Assembly (NCBI GenBank): GCA_022843145.1
Contig: JALHOF010000001.1
Coordinates: 391,379-455,378, forward strand
Source: Hyphomicrobium sp.
GTDB taxonomy: Bacteria; Pseudomonadota; Alphaproteobacteria; Rhizobiales; Hyphomicrobiaceae
DNA length: 64,000 bases
Direction: 5' to 3'
Shown piece by piece: positions 37,415-47,643 of the stretch (positions within the stretch are counted from its first letter, which is position 1; each line of letters begins with the position of its first letter). The notes under the pieces are model-generated. The model worked only from the letters and a program-made list of their open reading frames with translations. It made no database searches and was not told the DNA's origin. Position numbers and translations under genes: made by a program.

Positions 37415-40369
37415 ATGTCACGCCAGCCGCTCAACGAGCAGTTCCTGCGCACGTCGTTCCTCAACGGCGTCAACGCCGCCTACATCGAGGACATGCAATC
37501 GGTCTATGAGGAAAATCCCGGTTCCGTGAGCGACGAGTGGCGGCTGTTCTTCGAGAGCCTGCAAGACCCCTCCGCCAAGACCCATTCCGACACGTCGGGT
37601 CCGAGCTGGGCTGTGCCCATGCACAAGCTCGAGCAGGGTGGCGAAATGATTGCCGCGCTGACCGGCAATTACGACCAGATCGAGAGTGGCATGCGCGACC
37701 GGATGCACATGCGCGCGCATCAAAGCGGCTTCGAGATGTCGCCCGCCGCGAGCCTGCGCGCGACACAGGATTCGATCCGCGCCCTGATGCTGATCCGCGC
37801 CTATCGCGTCATGGGCCACCTCGCTGCCGATCTCGACCCGCTCGATCTCGCCGACCGCAAGGTACATCGGGAGCTGAAACCTGAAACATACGGATTCACC
37901 GAAGCCGATCTCGACCGGCCGATCTTCATCGACCGCTATCTTGGCCTCGAGACGGCGACAATCCGGCAGATCCTGAAGCTCCTGCGCCGCACCTACTGCC
38001 GCCATATCGGCTACGAGTTCATGCATATCTCGAACCCGGCGCAGAAATCGTGGATCCAGGAGCGCGTCGAAGGCGAGGAGAAGGACATTCGCTTCACCGT
38101 CGAGGGCAGGAAGGCCATCCTCAACAAGCTGATCGAAACCGAGGCATTTGAGAAGTTCTGCGACGTGAAGTACACCGGCACCAAGCGCTTCGGCCTCGAC
38201 GGTGCCGAGGCGTGCGTGCCGGCGCTCGAGCAGATCATCAAGCGTGGCGGCCAGCTCGGCGTGCGCGACATTGTCATCGGCATGGCGCATCGCGGTCGTC
38301 TCAACATCCTCGCGAACGTCATGTCGAAGCCGTTTCGCGCGATCTTCAAGGAATTCAAAGGCGGATCGTTCAAGCCGGACGACGTCGAGGGCTCGGGCGA
38401 CGTCAAATACCATCTCGGCGCCTCGTCGGACCGCTCGTTTGACGGCAACAACGTCCATCTGTCGCTGACCGCCAACCCATCGCACCTCGAGATCGTCGAC
38501 CCGGTGGTGCTTGGCAAGGTGCGCGCCAAGCAAGATCAGCTCGGGTTGGGCGCGGGCGAACGCTGGCCGGTATTGCCACTGCTGATTCACGGCGACGCGG
38601 CGTTCGCTGGTCAGGGTGTCGTGGCGGAATGTTTCGGCCTCTCCGGCCTCACCGGTCATCGCACCGGCGGCTCGATCCACTTCATCATCAACAATCAGAT
38701 CGGCTTCACCACCAACCCGCGCTTCTCCCGGTCGTCGCCCTACTGCACCGACGTCGCCAAGATGGTCGAGGCGCCGATTTTCCATGTCAACGGTGACGAT
38801 CCCGAGGCCGTCGTCCATGTCGCCAAGATCGCAACCGAGTTTCGGCAGAAGTTCCAGAAGCCGGTTGTCATCGACATGGTCTGCTATCGCCGCTTCGGCC
38901 ACAACGAGACCGACGAGCCGCTGTTCACGCAGCCGACGATGTACAAGGCGATCAAGGCGCATCCGACCATCGTCGAGACCTATTCCAATCAGCTCGTCGG
39001 GGACGGCACCATGACGCCCGAAGGCGTCGTGCAGATGAAGGCGAAGTTCCGCGAGCACCTCGACGCGGAATATGCCGCTTCCGATGGGTTCAAGCCCAAC
39101 AAGGCCGATTGGCTCGATGGCCGCTGGTCTGGACTGGGCCTCGCCGATGACGAAGCGCGCCGCGGCGATACCGGTGTCGCGATCGACGCGCTGAAGGAAG
39201 TTGGACGGCGCATCACGACCCTGCCGACCGACCTCAACGCTCACAAGACGGTCGCGAAGCTGCTCGAAAAGCGTCGCGAGATGGTCGAGACCGGAGAGGG
39301 CATCGACTGGGGCATGGCCGAGCACATGGCGTTCGGCACCCTGGTCAAGGAGCAGTTCCCGGTCCGCTTGTCGGGTCAGGATTGCGAGCGCGGCACGTTC
39401 TCGCAGCGCCACTCCGTCGTGATCGACCAGGACAGCGAGCGCCGCTACACCCCGCTCAAGTACGTCGCACCCGATCAGGCCAAATTCGAAGTCATCAACT
39501 CCATGTTGTCCGAGGAGGCGGTGCTCGGCTTCGAATACGGCTACTCGCTGTCGTCCCCCAATGCGCTCGTGCTCTGGGAAGCGCAGTTCGGCGACTTCGC
39601 AAATGGCGCACAGGTTCTGTTCGACCAGTTTCTCTCGTCCGGCGAAAGAAAGTGGCTGCGCATGTCCGGCCTCGTCTGTCTGCTGCCGCACGGCTATGAG
39701 GGCCAGGGCCCCGAGCATTCCTCGGCCCGACTCGAGCGTTTCCTCCAGCTCTCCGCCGAGGACAACTGGCAGGTGGCGAATTGCACGACGCCGGCCAACT
39801 ATTTCCACATCCTGCGCCGCCAGCTTCATCGCCGGTTCCGCAAGCCACTCATCCTGATGACGCCGAAATCGCTGCTGCGCCACAAGCGGGTGATCTCGCC
39901 GCTGGCCGACATGGGTCCTGGAACCACATTCCATCGCGTGTTGTGGGACGACGCCCAATCTCGTCCGAACGAGAAAATCAAGTTGAAGCCGGATGGCGAG
40001 ATCCGCCGTGTCGTGCTCTCGTCCGGCAAGGTCTACTTCGACCTCTATGAAGCGCGAGAGGCCGCGGGCATCGACGACGTGTACCTGCTGCGCGTCGAGC
40101 AGCTCTATCCGTTCCCCGCGCGCACGCTCATTGCCGAACTCGGCCGCTTCCCCAATGCCGATGTGATCTGGGCGCAGGAGGAACCGAAGAATATGGGTGC
40201 GTGGTCGTTTATCGAGCCCAATATCGAATGGGTCCTCGACCATACCGGCGGCAAGGCCAAGCGCGCGCGGTATGCCGGCCGGCCGGCCTCCGCATCGACA
40301 GCAACGGGCCTCGCCTCCAAGCATGCGTCCGAACAGAAGACGCTGGTCGCCGAGGCGCTGCAGGTCTGA
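37415..40369 (+). CDS. sucA: 2-oxoglutarate dehydrogenase E1 component
   Basis: 984 residues, the usual OdhA length. Conserved N-terminus (FLNGVNAAYIEDMQSVYEEN), active-site segments GMAHRGRLNILANV and LIHGDAAFAGQGVVAE (thiamine diphosphate), HNETDEPLFTQP, and GYEGQGPEHSSARLERFLQL near the C-terminus. Decarboxylates 2-oxoglutarate. Own upstream gap of about 210 bp after the sucD terminator. Confidence 0.97.
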   Translation: MSRQPLNEQFLRTSFLNGVNAAYIEDMQSVYEENPGSVSDEWRLFFESLQDPSAKTHSDTSGPSWAVPMHKLEQGGEMIAALTGNYDQIESGMRDRMHMRAHQSGFEMSPAASLRATQDSIRALMLIRAYRVMGHLAADLDPLDLADRKVHRELKPETYGFTEADLDRPIFIDRYLGLETATIRQILKLLRRTYCRHIGYEFMHISNPAQKSWIQERVEGEEKDIRFTVEGRKAILNKLIETEAFEKFCDVKYTGTKRFGLDGAEACVPALEQIIKRGGQLGVRDIVIGMAHRGRLNILANVMSKPFRAIFKEFKGGSFKPDDVEGSGDVKYHLGASSDRSFDGNNVHLSLTANPSHLEIVDPVVLGKVRAKQDQLGLGAGERWPVLPLLIHGDAAFAGQGVVAECFGLSGLTGHRTGGSIHFIINNQIGFTTNPRFSRSSPYCTDVAKMVEAPIFHVNGDDPEAVVHVAKIATEFRQKFQKPVVIDMVCYRRFGHNETDEPLFTQPTMYKAIKAHPTIVETYSNQLVGDGTMTPEGVVQMKAKFREHLDAEYAASDGFKPNKADWLDGRWSGLGLADDEARRGDTGVAIDALKEVGRRITTLPTDLNAHKTVAKLLEKRREMVETGEGIDWGMAEHMAFGTLVKEQFPVRLSGQDCERGTFSQRHSVVIDQDSERRYTPLKYVAPDQAKFEVINSMLSEEAVLGFEYGYSLSSPNALVLWEAQFGDFANGAQVLFDQFLSSGERKWLRMSGLVCLLPHGYEGQGPEHSSARLERFLQLSAEDNWQVANCTTPANYFHILRRQLHRRFRKPLILMTPKSLLRHKRVISPLADMGPGTTFHRVLWDDAQSRPNEKIKLKPDGEIRRVVLSSGKVYFDLYEAREAAGIDDVYLLRVEQLYPFPARTLIAELGRFPNADVIWAQEEPKNMGAWSFIEPNIEWVLDHTGGKAKRARYAGRPASASTATGLASKHASEQKTLVAEALQV

Positions 40370-40485
40370 CGTCGGGCGATTGTTGAAGACGGCGCGACGG
40401 CGGCCAATCGGGCGGCGCGCAGAACGACACACGACAACCGTGCCAGCGGTTCCGCATGGCACTCCACCTGAGGGTAGCACGACAC

Positions 40486-41781
40486 ATGACCATCGAGATC
40501 AAGGTGCCGACGCTGGGAGAAAGCGTGACGGAGGCCACGGTCGGCCAGTGGTTCAAGAAGCTGGGCGATACGGTCAACGTCGACGAGCCGCTGGTCGAGC
40601 TCGAAACCGACAAGGTGACGGTCGAAGTGCCTGCGCCCGCGTCCGGCATTCTCACCGAGATCATGGTCGAGAAGGGCAAGACGGTGGCCATCGGCACGCT
40701 GCTCGGTGCGCTGCGCGAGGGTGGTGGCAAAGCGGCTCCTGTGGCAAAGGCTGCGCCGTCAGCAACTCCGGCCTCCGCCGCACCGGCTGCCAAAGCCTCG
40801 CCCGCGTCGGAGATGCCGCCCGCGCCTGCGGCCCGGAAGATGATGGCTGAAAAGGGCATCGCCGCTGACGCCGTCGAAGGCTCGGGCAAGCGCGGCCAGA
40901 TCTTGAAAGAAGATGTCGCGGCTGCCGCATCACGCCCAGCCCCGGCACCGGCTGCGTCGTCCCAGCCCAGAAGCGCACAGCAGGGCCAAGCGCTCGCCAC
41001 GCAATCGGTGACGCATGTCGCCGTACCCAATCCGCTGCCGTCGCAAGCGTTGCGCGTTCCCACTTCGCCGTCGGACGCCGATCGTGAGCAGCGGCTGCCG
41101 ATGTCGCGTTTGCGCCAGACGATCGCGCGTCGCCTGAAGGACGCGCAGAATACCGCCGCCATGCTCACGACCTTCAACGACGTCGACATGTCGGCGGTGA
41201 TGGCGATGCGCAACCAGTACAAGGACCTGTTCGAGAAACGCCACGGCGTGAAGCTCGGCTTCATGGGCTTCTTCGTCAAAGCATGTCTGCAGGCGCTGAA
41301 GGAGATCCCGGCGGTAAATGCCGAGATCGACGGCGCCGACATGATCTACAAAAACTACTACCACATCGGTGTCGCCGTCGGCACTGAGAAGGGCCTCGTT
41401 GTGCCGGTCGTGCGCGATGCCGACCGCATGACCATCGCCGGCATCGAGGGCAAGATCGCCGAGTTCGGCCGCAAGGCGCGCGACGGCAAGCTCGGCATCG
41501 AGGACATGCAGGGCGGCACGTTCACCATCTCCAACGGAGGCGTCTACGGCTCGATGTTGTCGACGCCGATCCTCAACGCGCCGCAGGCCGGCATCCTCGG
41601 CATGCACCGCATCGAGCAACGCCCCGTCGTCCTGAAGGACGGCACCATCGCCGCCCGCCCGATGATGTATCTCGCGCTCTCCTACGATCACCGCATCGTC
41701 GACGGCAAGGAAGCCGTGACGTTTCTCGTCCGCGTGAAGGAGAACCTCGAGGATCCGCAGCGCTTCATCCTGGAGCTTTAA
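40486..41781 (+). CDS. sucB: dihydrolipoyllysine-residue succinyltransferase (E2)
   Basis: 431 residues from the ATG at 40486 ([14 protein letters not shown]); an in-frame ATG 10 codons earlier is not family-like. The lipoyl domain has its lysine in [14 protein letters not shown]; an Ala/Pro linker and peripheral-subunit-binding domain ([20 protein letters not shown]) follow; the catalytic HxxxDG is in [12 protein letters not shown]. Core of the 2-oxoglutarate dehydrogenase complex. Confidence 0.96.
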   Translation: MTIEIKVPTLGESVTEATVGQWFKKLGDTVNVDEPLVELETDKVTVEVPAPASGILTEIMVEKGKTVAIGTLLGALREGGGKAAPVAKAAPSATPASAAPAAKASPASEMPPAPAARKMMAEKGIAADAVEGSGKRGQILKEDVAAAASRPAPAPAASSQPRSAQQGQALATQSVTHVAVPNPLPSQALRVPTSPSDADREQRLPMSRLRQTIARRLKDAQNTAAMLTTFNDVDMSAVMAMRNQYKDLFEKRHGVKLGFMGFFVKACLQALKEIPAVNAEIDGADMIYKNYYHIGVAVGTEKGLVVPVVRDADRMTIAGIEGKIAEFGRKARDGKLGIEDMQGGTFTISNGGVYGSMLSTPILNAPQAGILGMHRIEQRPVVLKDGTIAARPMMYLALSYDHRIVDGKEAVTFLVRVKENLEDPQRFILEL

Positions 41782-41787
41782 GCACTC

Positions 41788-43185
41788 ATGTCCCACGACC
41801 TGATCGTCATCGGCACCGGCCCCGGCGGCTACGTGTGCGCCATCCGCGCGGCGCAACTCGGCATGAAAGTCGCCGTCGTCGAGAAGCGCGTGACGCACGG
41901 CGGCACCTGTCTCAACGTCGGCTGCATCCCCTCGAAAGCACTCTTGCACGCGAGCGAACTCTATGAGGAAGCGGGCCACGGCTTCGCGGCGATGGGGATT
42001 GACGTGAAGCCAAAGCTCGATCTCAAGAAAATGCTCGCGTTCAAGGACGAGGGCGTCAAGGGCAACGTCGATGGCGTCGCGTTCCTCCTGAAGAAGAATA
42101 AGATCGAACATTTCCACGGCTCGGGCCGCGTGCTCGGTACCGGCAAGGTCGAAGTCACCTTCATGAACGGCGAGAAGAAGACGCTCGAAGCGAAGTCGAT
42201 CGTCATCGCCACCGGATCCGCTGTCGCCAATCTCCCCGGCATCACCATCGACGAGAAGAGGGTCGTGTCGTCGACGGGCGCGCTCGAACTGCCGGTCGTG
42301 CCAAAGAGGATGATCGTCGTCGGCGCTGGCGTCATCGGTCTCGAATTGGGCTCGGTCTGGCGCCGTCTCGGTTCCGAGGTCACGGTCGTCGAATATCTGG
42401 ACCGCATCCTGCCGGGCATGGATCTCGATGTCGCCAAGCAGTTCCAGCGCATTTTGCAGAAGCAGGGCGTGACGTTCAAGCTCGGCTCGAAGGTCTCCGG
42501 CATCAATACCGATGCGTCGGGTTGCACGGTCTTGGTCGAGCCTGCCGCGGGCGGCGCGGCTGAGACGCACTTCGCCGACGTCGTACTCGTCGCCATCGGC
42601 CGCGTGCCCTACACCGACGGTCTCGGCCTCGCCGAGGCCGGCATCGCGCTCGACAATCGCAAGCGCATCGCGGTCGACGACCATTTCCAGACCAATGTTC
42701 CGGGTGTCTACGCCATCGGCGACGTGATCGCCGGGCCGATGCTCGCCCACAAAGCGGAGGACGAAGGCGTCGCCGTGGCTGAAATCATCGCTGGTCAGGC
42801 TGGACACGTGAACTACGGCGTTATCCCCGGCGTCGTCTACACCTACCCAGAGGTCGCCACGGTCGGCAAAACCGAGGAAGAGTTGAAAGCCGAGGGCACG
42901 GCCTACAACGTCGGCAAGTTTCCGTTCCTCGCCAACGGCCGCGCCAAGGTCAATCGCACGACCGACGGCTTCGTCAAGGTCTTAGCGGACGCTGTGACCG
43001 ACCGCGTGCTCGGCGTCCACATCATCGGGCCGCACGCCGGCGAAATGATCGCGGAAGCCGCCGTGCTGATGGAATTCGGCGGATCGGCCGAGGATCTCGC
43101 GCGCACCTGTCATGCCCACCCGACGCTGACCGAAGCGGTCAAGGAAGCGGCGATGGCCGTCGACAAGCGCGCAGTCCATATGTAG
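41788..43185 (+). CDS. lpdA: dihydrolipoyl dehydrogenase (E3)
   Basis: 465 residues. FAD motif [18 protein letters not shown], redox disulfide [20 protein letters not shown] motif [14 protein letters not shown], catalytic His-Glu in [14 protein letters not shown]. Six bp after sucB, so part of the same operon. Reoxidises the lipoyl group and yields NADH. Confidence 0.96.
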   Translation: MSHDLIVIGTGPGGYVCAIRAAQLGMKVAVVEKRVTHGGTCLNVGCIPSKALLHASELYEEAGHGFAAMGIDVKPKLDLKKMLAFKDEGVKGNVDGVAFLLKKNKIEHFHGSGRVLGTGKVEVTFMNGEKKTLEAKSIVIATGSAVANLPGITIDEKRVVSSTGALELPVVPKRMIVVGAGVIGLELGSVWRRLGSEVTVVEYLDRILPGMDLDVAKQFQRILQKQGVTFKLGSKVSGINTDASGCTVLVEPAAGGAAETHFADVVLVAIGRVPYTDGLGLAEAGIALDNRKRIAVDDHFQTNVPGVYAIGDVIAGPMLAHKAEDEGVAVAEIIAGQAGHVNYGVIPGVVYTYPEVATVGKTEEELKAEGTAYNVGKFPFLANGRAKVNRTTDGFVKVLADAVTDRVLGVHIIGPHAGEMIAEAAVLMEFGGSAEDLARTCHAHPTLTEAVKEAAMAVDKRAVHM

Positions 43186-43260
43186 GCGCGGCGGTCCAGT
43201 GGTCGGACGCGGTTGCGTGAACGTACACCTCACGTCGACTGAACGCCGGAGGCCGCCGCC

Positions 43261-43659
43261 ATGCAGACTGTCATCGCCTACGTCGCGACCCTCCTGGCGT
43301 TCACGCTGATCGACCTCATATGGCTCGGCGTCGTCGCGAAGGATTTCTATCGGCGCGAGCTTGGTCCGCTGATGGCCGATCCCATCAATTGGGTCGCCGG
43401 TTTTGCGTTCTACGCGATCTTCGCTGTCGGCATCGTCATCTTCGCCGTGCAGCCGGCACTCGCCTCAGGCGGGCCGATGCGCGCGGGCCTGATCGGCGCG
43501 ATGTTCGGCTTTTTCGCCTATGCCACCTACGATCTCACCAATCTCGCAACGACCAAAGGCTTCCCGCTGAAGATGGCGCTCGTCGATATGGTCTGGGGTT
43601 CGGTGCTGACCGGCCTCGCCGCTGCCGTCGGTACAGCAGTTGCGACGCGGTTTGCATGA
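43261..43659 (+). CDS. DUF2177 membrane protein
   Basis: 132 residues with four hydrophobic segments. VATLLAFTLIDLIWLGVVAK and FFAYATYDLTNLATTKGFPL are the marks of DUF2177. Function unknown. GCCGGAGG precedes the ATG by about 8 bp. Confidence 0.82.
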   Translation: MQTVIAYVATLLAFTLIDLIWLGVVAKDFYRRELGPLMADPINWVAGFAFYAIFAVGIVIFAVQPALASGGPMRAGLIGAMFGFFAYATYDLTNLATTKGFPLKMALVDMVWGSVLTGLAAAVGTAVATRFA

Positions 43660-43740
43660 GCGTTCCTTTTTTGTTCTTGACGGTCGTCCGCCTGCGGGAT
43701 TAAATTTCCTCGAGTGGTTTTCCGAGGAAGGCTTTCCCGC

Positions 43741-45270
43741 ATGTATGCCCAGATGTCCACGCTCGCATTCGTCGGGATCGAGGCGCGGGCGATACAGGTT
43801 CAAGTCCGCATCACGCCGGGCGCGCCCGCATTCGCGATCGTCGGCCTTCCCGACAAGGCGGTCGCCGAGAGTCGCGAGCGTGTTCGCAATGCGCTGCACG
43901 CCGTTGGTCTCGGCCTCCCGTACAAGCATCTGACTGTCAATCTCGCACCCGCCGATCTGCCGAAAGAGGGCAGTCATTTCGATCTGCCGATCGTGCTCGC
44001 ACTCATGGCCGCGATGGACGCGATTTCACCCGAGGCCATCGCAGACTACGCCGCCATCGGAGAACTGGCGCTCGATGGCTCGATCCGTGCGGTGCCCGGC
44101 TGTCTGCCGGCCGCTATCGGCGCCAACGCCATGGGCAAGGGACTGATCTGCCCGGCTGCCGGCGGCGCCGAGGCCGCGTGGGCGAGCGAGAACATGCCTA
44201 TCCTCGCCGCGCCGCATCTTTTGTCGCTGGTCAATCACTTCAAGGGACTGCAAACGCTGCGGCGGCCGGAGCCCAACCTGGAGCGGGGTATCTCGTCGTC
44301 GGTGGACCTGCGCGACGTCAAAGGACAGGAAACGGCCAAGCGTGCGCTCGAAGTCGCCGCCGCGGGCGGACATAACCTCATGTTCGTCGGGCCGCCCGGA
44401 TCTGGAAAGTCGATGCTTGCGGCGCGGTTACCGTCGATCCTGCCGCCATTGACGCCCGAAGAGATGCTCGAAGTCTCGATGGTGCATTCGCTGGCGGGTG
44501 AATTGATGGGCGGCAAGCTCGCGACCGAGCGGCCGTTCCGGTCTCCGCATCATTCCGCCAGCATGGCGGCGCTTGTCGGCGGCGGGTCGCGGCCGCGCCC
44601 GGGCGAGGTGTCGCTCGCGCATCTTGGCGTGCTGTTTCTCGACGAGTTGCCGGAGTTCCAGCCCAACGTTCTCGACGCGCTGCGACAGCCTCTCGAAACC
44701 GGGGAGACGGTGGTGGCGCGCGCGAACCACCGCATCGCCTACCCCTGTCGCATTCAGCTCGTCGCGGCGATGAACCCCTGCAAGTGCGGCGGCGCAGCGC
44801 CCGGACAATCGTGCAAACGCGGACCGCGCTGCGCCGACGACTATCAGGCGCGCGTGTCGGGCCCCTTGCTCGACAGGATCGACTTGCAGATCGAGGTTCC
44901 CGCCGTTTCCGCCGCGGATCTTTGTCTGCCACCGCCGACGGAGGGGAGTGCCGAGGTTCGTGCCCGGGTGCTTGCGGCGCGGACGCGACAACGTGAGCGC
45001 TTTGCGGCTCACGGAGCGCGCGGCGTGCGCACGAATGCAGACTGCAACGGCCAGTTGCTCGAGGATATCGTGATGCTCGACGCGGCCGGCCAGACACTGC
45101 TGCGCCAGGCGGCCGAGCAACTTGCCTTGTCGGCGCGCGGATATCACCGCACGCTCAAAGTCGCCCGTACGCTCGCCGATCTCGATGGTGCCGACGGCGT
45201 CGGACGGCTGCACATTGCGGAAGCGCTCGCCTATCGCGGCGAAACCATGCGCCAGGCCCGCGCCGCGTGA
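43741..45270 (+). CDS. comM: YifB/ComM family Mg-chelatase-like AAA+ ATPase
   Basis: 509 residues from the ATG at 43741 (GAGGAAGG upstream; ATG 43753 also possible). The N-terminal ChlI-like domain contains FAIVGLPDKAVAESRERV; the AAA+ core has Walker A MFVGPPGSGKSMLA and Walker B LGVLFLDELPEF; the C-terminal domain has QLALSARGYHRTLKVARTLADL. ComM is a branch-migration helicase in natural transformation of some bacteria; its role in alphaproteobacteria is less clear. Confidence 0.93.
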   Translation: MYAQMSTLAFVGIEARAIQVQVRITPGAPAFAIVGLPDKAVAESRERVRNALHAVGLGLPYKHLTVNLAPADLPKEGSHFDLPIVLALMAAMDAISPEAIADYAAIGELALDGSIRAVPGCLPAAIGANAMGKGLICPAAGGAEAAWASENMPILAAPHLLSLVNHFKGLQTLRRPEPNLERGISSSVDLRDVKGQETAKRALEVAAAGGHNLMFVGPPGSGKSMLAARLPSILPPLTPEEMLEVSMVHSLAGELMGGKLATERPFRSPHHSASMAALVGGGSRPRPGEVSLAHLGVLFLDELPEFQPNVLDALRQPLETGETVVARANHRIAYPCRIQLVAAMNPCKCGGAAPGQSCKRGPRCADDYQARVSGPLLDRIDLQIEVPAVSAADLCLPPPTEGSAEVRARVLAARTRQRERFAAHGARGVRTNADCNGQLLEDIVMLDAAGQTLLRQAAEQLALSARGYHRTLKVARTLADLDGADGVGRLHIAEALAYRGETMRQARAA

Positions 45271-45351
45271 TCGTGGCCGACCGTCGCGAGAAATCGGTTC
45301 GCCGGCCGCAAACGGCATCGCCGCCCAAGATGACCTGGACGGCGATGGCCG

Positions 45352-45381
45352 GCGGCCTATGCCACCTTCCGGATAGGCCGC
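45352..45381. terminator. hairpin between convergent comM and folD
   Basis: Perfect 9-bp arms GCGGCCTAT (45352-45360) / ATAGGCCGC (45373-45381) with a 12-nt loop. No T tract; the position between convergent genes suggests a bidirectional transcription end. Confidence 0.45.
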
Positions 45382-45382
45382 G

Positions 45383-46261
45383 TCAGTCCTTGATGCCGCG
45401 CTGGATCTTCGCCGCCTCGACAGTGTTCTTCAGAAGGCACGCGATCGTCATCGGACCGACGCCGCCGGGAACAGGCGTGATCGCGCTCGCGACCCGTGCG
45501 CATTCCTCGTAGTTCACGTCACCGACGAGCTTGGTCTTGCCGGCTTCCCCCGGCACTCGGTTGATGCCGACGTCGATCACGATCGCGCCCGGCTTGATCC
45601 AATCGCCCCGCACCATCTCGGGGATGCCGACGGCGGCGATGACGAGATCCGCGCCCTTTACGACGTTATGGATGTTGCGCGTTTTCGAATGTGCGATCGT
45701 GACCGTGCAGTTCTCGCGCAGGAGCAGCGCCGACACCGGCTTTCCGACGATATTCGAACGGCCGATCACGACGGCATTGAGTCCGGAGAGGTTGGGCTGC
45801 ACCGACTTCGCCAGGATCACGGAGCCGGTCGGCGTGCACGGGACCAGCGTCCGCTCGCCGACCCAGAGGCGTCCGACGTTGACGGGATGAAAGCCGTCGA
45901 CGTCCTTGTCCGGATGGATGGTATTGAGAACCTTTTCAGCATTGATGTGCTTGGGCAGCGGCAGCTGCACCAGGATGCCGTTGACCGCCGGATCGTCGTT
46001 GAGCTTCTGCACGATGGCGAGGACTTCGGCCTCGCTGGTCTCGGCGGGCAGCTTGTGCTCCCACGAGTTCATGCCGCTGGCTTTGGTCTGCTCGCCCTTG
46101 TTCTTGACGTAGACTTTGCTCGCGGGATCTTCGCCGACCAGAACAACGGCCAGGCCCGGAAGAAAGCCGTGCGCGCTCTTCATCAGCGCCACCTCTTTCG
46201 CGACGCCCTCCCGCACTTGCGCTGCAATGGCCTTGCCGTCGATGATCCGGTGCGTCTGCAT
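45383..46261 (-). CDS. folD: bifunctional methylenetetrahydrofolate dehydrogenase/cyclohydrolase FolD
   Basis: 292 residues. Catalytic lysine motif [36 protein letters not shown], and the NADP motif [18 protein letters not shown], ending [16 protein letters not shown]. Interconverts methylene- and formyl-tetrahydrofolate. Minus-strand group with the YggU and YggT genes upstream. Confidence 0.96.
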   Translation of the reverse strand: MQTHRIIDGKAIAAQVREGVAKEVALMKSAHGFLPGLAVVLVGEDPASKVYVKNKGEQTKASGMNSWEHKLPAETSEAEVLAIVQKLNDDPAVNGILVQLPLPKHINAEKVLNTIHPDKDVDGFHPVNVGRLWVGERTLVPCTPTGSVILAKSVQPNLSGLNAVVIGRSNIVGKPVSALLLRENCTVTIAHSKTRNIHNVVKGADLVIAAVGIPEMVRGDWIKPGAIVIDVGINRVPGEAGKTKLVGDVNYEECARVASAITPVPGGVGPMTIACLLKNTVEAAKIQRGIKD

Positions 46262-46323
46262 AAATCCTCCCTGTCGTGTTCTCGTGTTCTGAGGTTTCGT
46301 CTGTCGCCGTGCTGGTCACCGGC

Positions 46324-46719
46324 TCAGCGAGCGCGCTGACCTGGATTTCGGTCATCCGAGCCGAGCACGGCCAGTCTTTCTGAAAGACGCCGCGCGAGGC
46401 CTTCTGGATCTCCGGCTACGCTGATGTTCTTGATGCGGGACTTTGCCCCACCGATCAATGCGACGTCCCGCTTCGGACATTGCAACCAGGCGGCGACGAG
46501 TTCAGTCAGTGCCATATTCGCCGCGTTGTCTTCAGGCACCGCATTGACGCGCGCGAGTATCGCTGGCCCCTCCGCGGTTTCACCACGTCCATCGATCGCC
46601 GATCGTGACGACCGCGGCGTCAGCCGGAACCGGATGACGATGCCCGCGTCGGTCGATCTCCAAGGCAAGCTCGGCTTGCCGGAGGCGGATGCAGCGGGTA
46701 TCACGCGCCCCGCATGCAT
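46324..46719 (-). CDS. YggU family (DUF167) protein
   Basis: 131 residues. IVIRFRLTPRSSRSAIDG followed by LARVNAVPEDNAANMALTEL and GAKSRIKNISVAGDPEGLA is the DUF167 pattern. Function unknown. Its ATG overlaps the yggT stop by one base. Confidence 0.88.
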   Translation of the reverse strand: MHAGRVIPAASASGKPSLPWRSTDAGIVIRFRLTPRSSRSAIDGRGETAEGPAILARVNAVPEDNAANMALTELVAAWLQCPKRDVALIGGAKSRIKNISVAGDPEGLARRLSERLAVLGSDDRNPGQRAR

Positions 46720-47006
46720 CAGAAGAGCTTGGCGATGTTCGGCAACACGACGCTTTGCACGAAAAAGCAGCCGAGAAGCAGGATGATCGGAGAAAGGTCG
46801 ATGCTGCCGAAGTTCGGCATGGCATTGCGGATCGGCCGCAACAGCGGCTCAGTGACCGCGTTCAGCCCCTGATACAACGACCGCACGAAGGGATTCTGCG
46901 CGTTGACGACGCCGAACCCGAGCAGCCAGCTCATGATGACACTCGCGATCACGACGTATGAATAGAGCGTAATCAGATAATGGATGAAACCAAGCAGTTC
47001 GATCAT
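46719..47006 (-). CDS. YggT family membrane protein
   Basis: 95 residues from the ATG at 47006 (MIELLGFIHYLITLYSYV); the frame is open further upstream but without family similarity. Two hydrophobic segments flank NPFVRSLYQGLNAVTEPLLRPIR, the YggT hallmark. YggT proteins are linked to osmotic stress and cell division clusters. One-base overlap with the YggU gene. Confidence 0.9.
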   Translation of the reverse strand: MIELLGFIHYLITLYSYVVIASVIMSWLLGFGVVNAQNPFVRSLYQGLNAVTEPLLRPIRNAMPNFGSIDLSPIILLLGCFFVQSVVLPNIAKLF

Positions 47007-47246
47007 CGGTCGTGGCTCCTGGACCTCCGCGGGCCGTTGACGTGTAACGGTGCGCGTTCGAGCGGGCAAGCGCTTGTCGGATCGGGCGTCGCCTTAGCCT
47101 AAGCGGTACGCCTCCCCGCCCCGTCCGAGTGCATGGTCCGGTGCACGCAGGCAAAAGCATCGATGCTGACGCGCGTTGCCGGTCTCGGCGGCGTTGCATT
47201 CTTGACAAGCCCGCCCCGCCGCTCATAAATCGGGCACTCATGGTCA

Positions 47247-47322
47247 GGGGCCGTAGCTCAGCTGGGAGAGCGCTGCAATCGCACTGCAGAGGTCGTCGGT
47301 TCGATCCCGATCGGCTCCACCA
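47247..47322 (+). tRNA. tRNA-Ala (anticodon CGC), CCA encoded
   Basis: A complete 76-nt cloverleaf: acceptor GGGGCCG / CGGCTCC (one G:U), D stem GCTC/GAGC, anticodon stem CTGCA/TGCAG with the 7-nt loop ATCGCAC (CGC at positions 34-36, reads GCG), T arm GTCGG-TTCGATC-CCGAT, discriminator A and encoded CCA. It is the last core feature before the mobile region, and its 3' end is a plausible attachment site. Confidence 0.95.
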
Positions 47323-47463
47323 AATAAATCAGTCTGTTACGCCGCAAGTCAAAAACCCGCGTTTTCCCATTCACGCCGGGTTCACGCAGGATAGATATGC
47401 AGGCATGTGCGGGCATGTTCGCCGGCGTACGAAACATAATGGTGATTCAAAGCTCGCGGCCAA

Positions 47464-47552
47464 GAGACGCCTTCGCATCTTTAGCGTCGCGCCTCGCGTG
47501 CGCCCGAACATTGTGCGCAGCGATGCACGCTCTGAGGTCTGCGCGGCGATCA
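47464..47552 (-). pseudogene. relic of a relaxase gene C-terminal region
   Basis: This 89-bp stretch is a close direct repeat of 50908-51000 inside the relaxase gene: both share TGCGCAGCGATGCACGCTCT and most flanking bases, with small indels. On the minus strand it reads AAQTSERASLR...FGRTRGATL, against AEQTSERASLR...FGRTRGVTL in the intact gene. The rest of a relaxase is absent. It is therefore a fragment of a second, related mobilization gene left between the tRNA and the current element cargo. Confidence 0.8.
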
Positions 47553-47643
47553 CCCTATCTTGTCATAGTCCGGTGTTCACCTCGAGCACTTCATTCTGGG
47601 GGCCGGAGTCGGTCCTCCTAATTGAGGAGCATTGCTGATTTTA

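Noticed and set aside
37418..40480. Very long antisense ORF (about 1020 codons) opposite sucA
   Set aside because: It is the mirror of a high-GC coding gene (third-position bias opens the complementary frame), has no domain pattern and fully overlaps the well-supported sucA.
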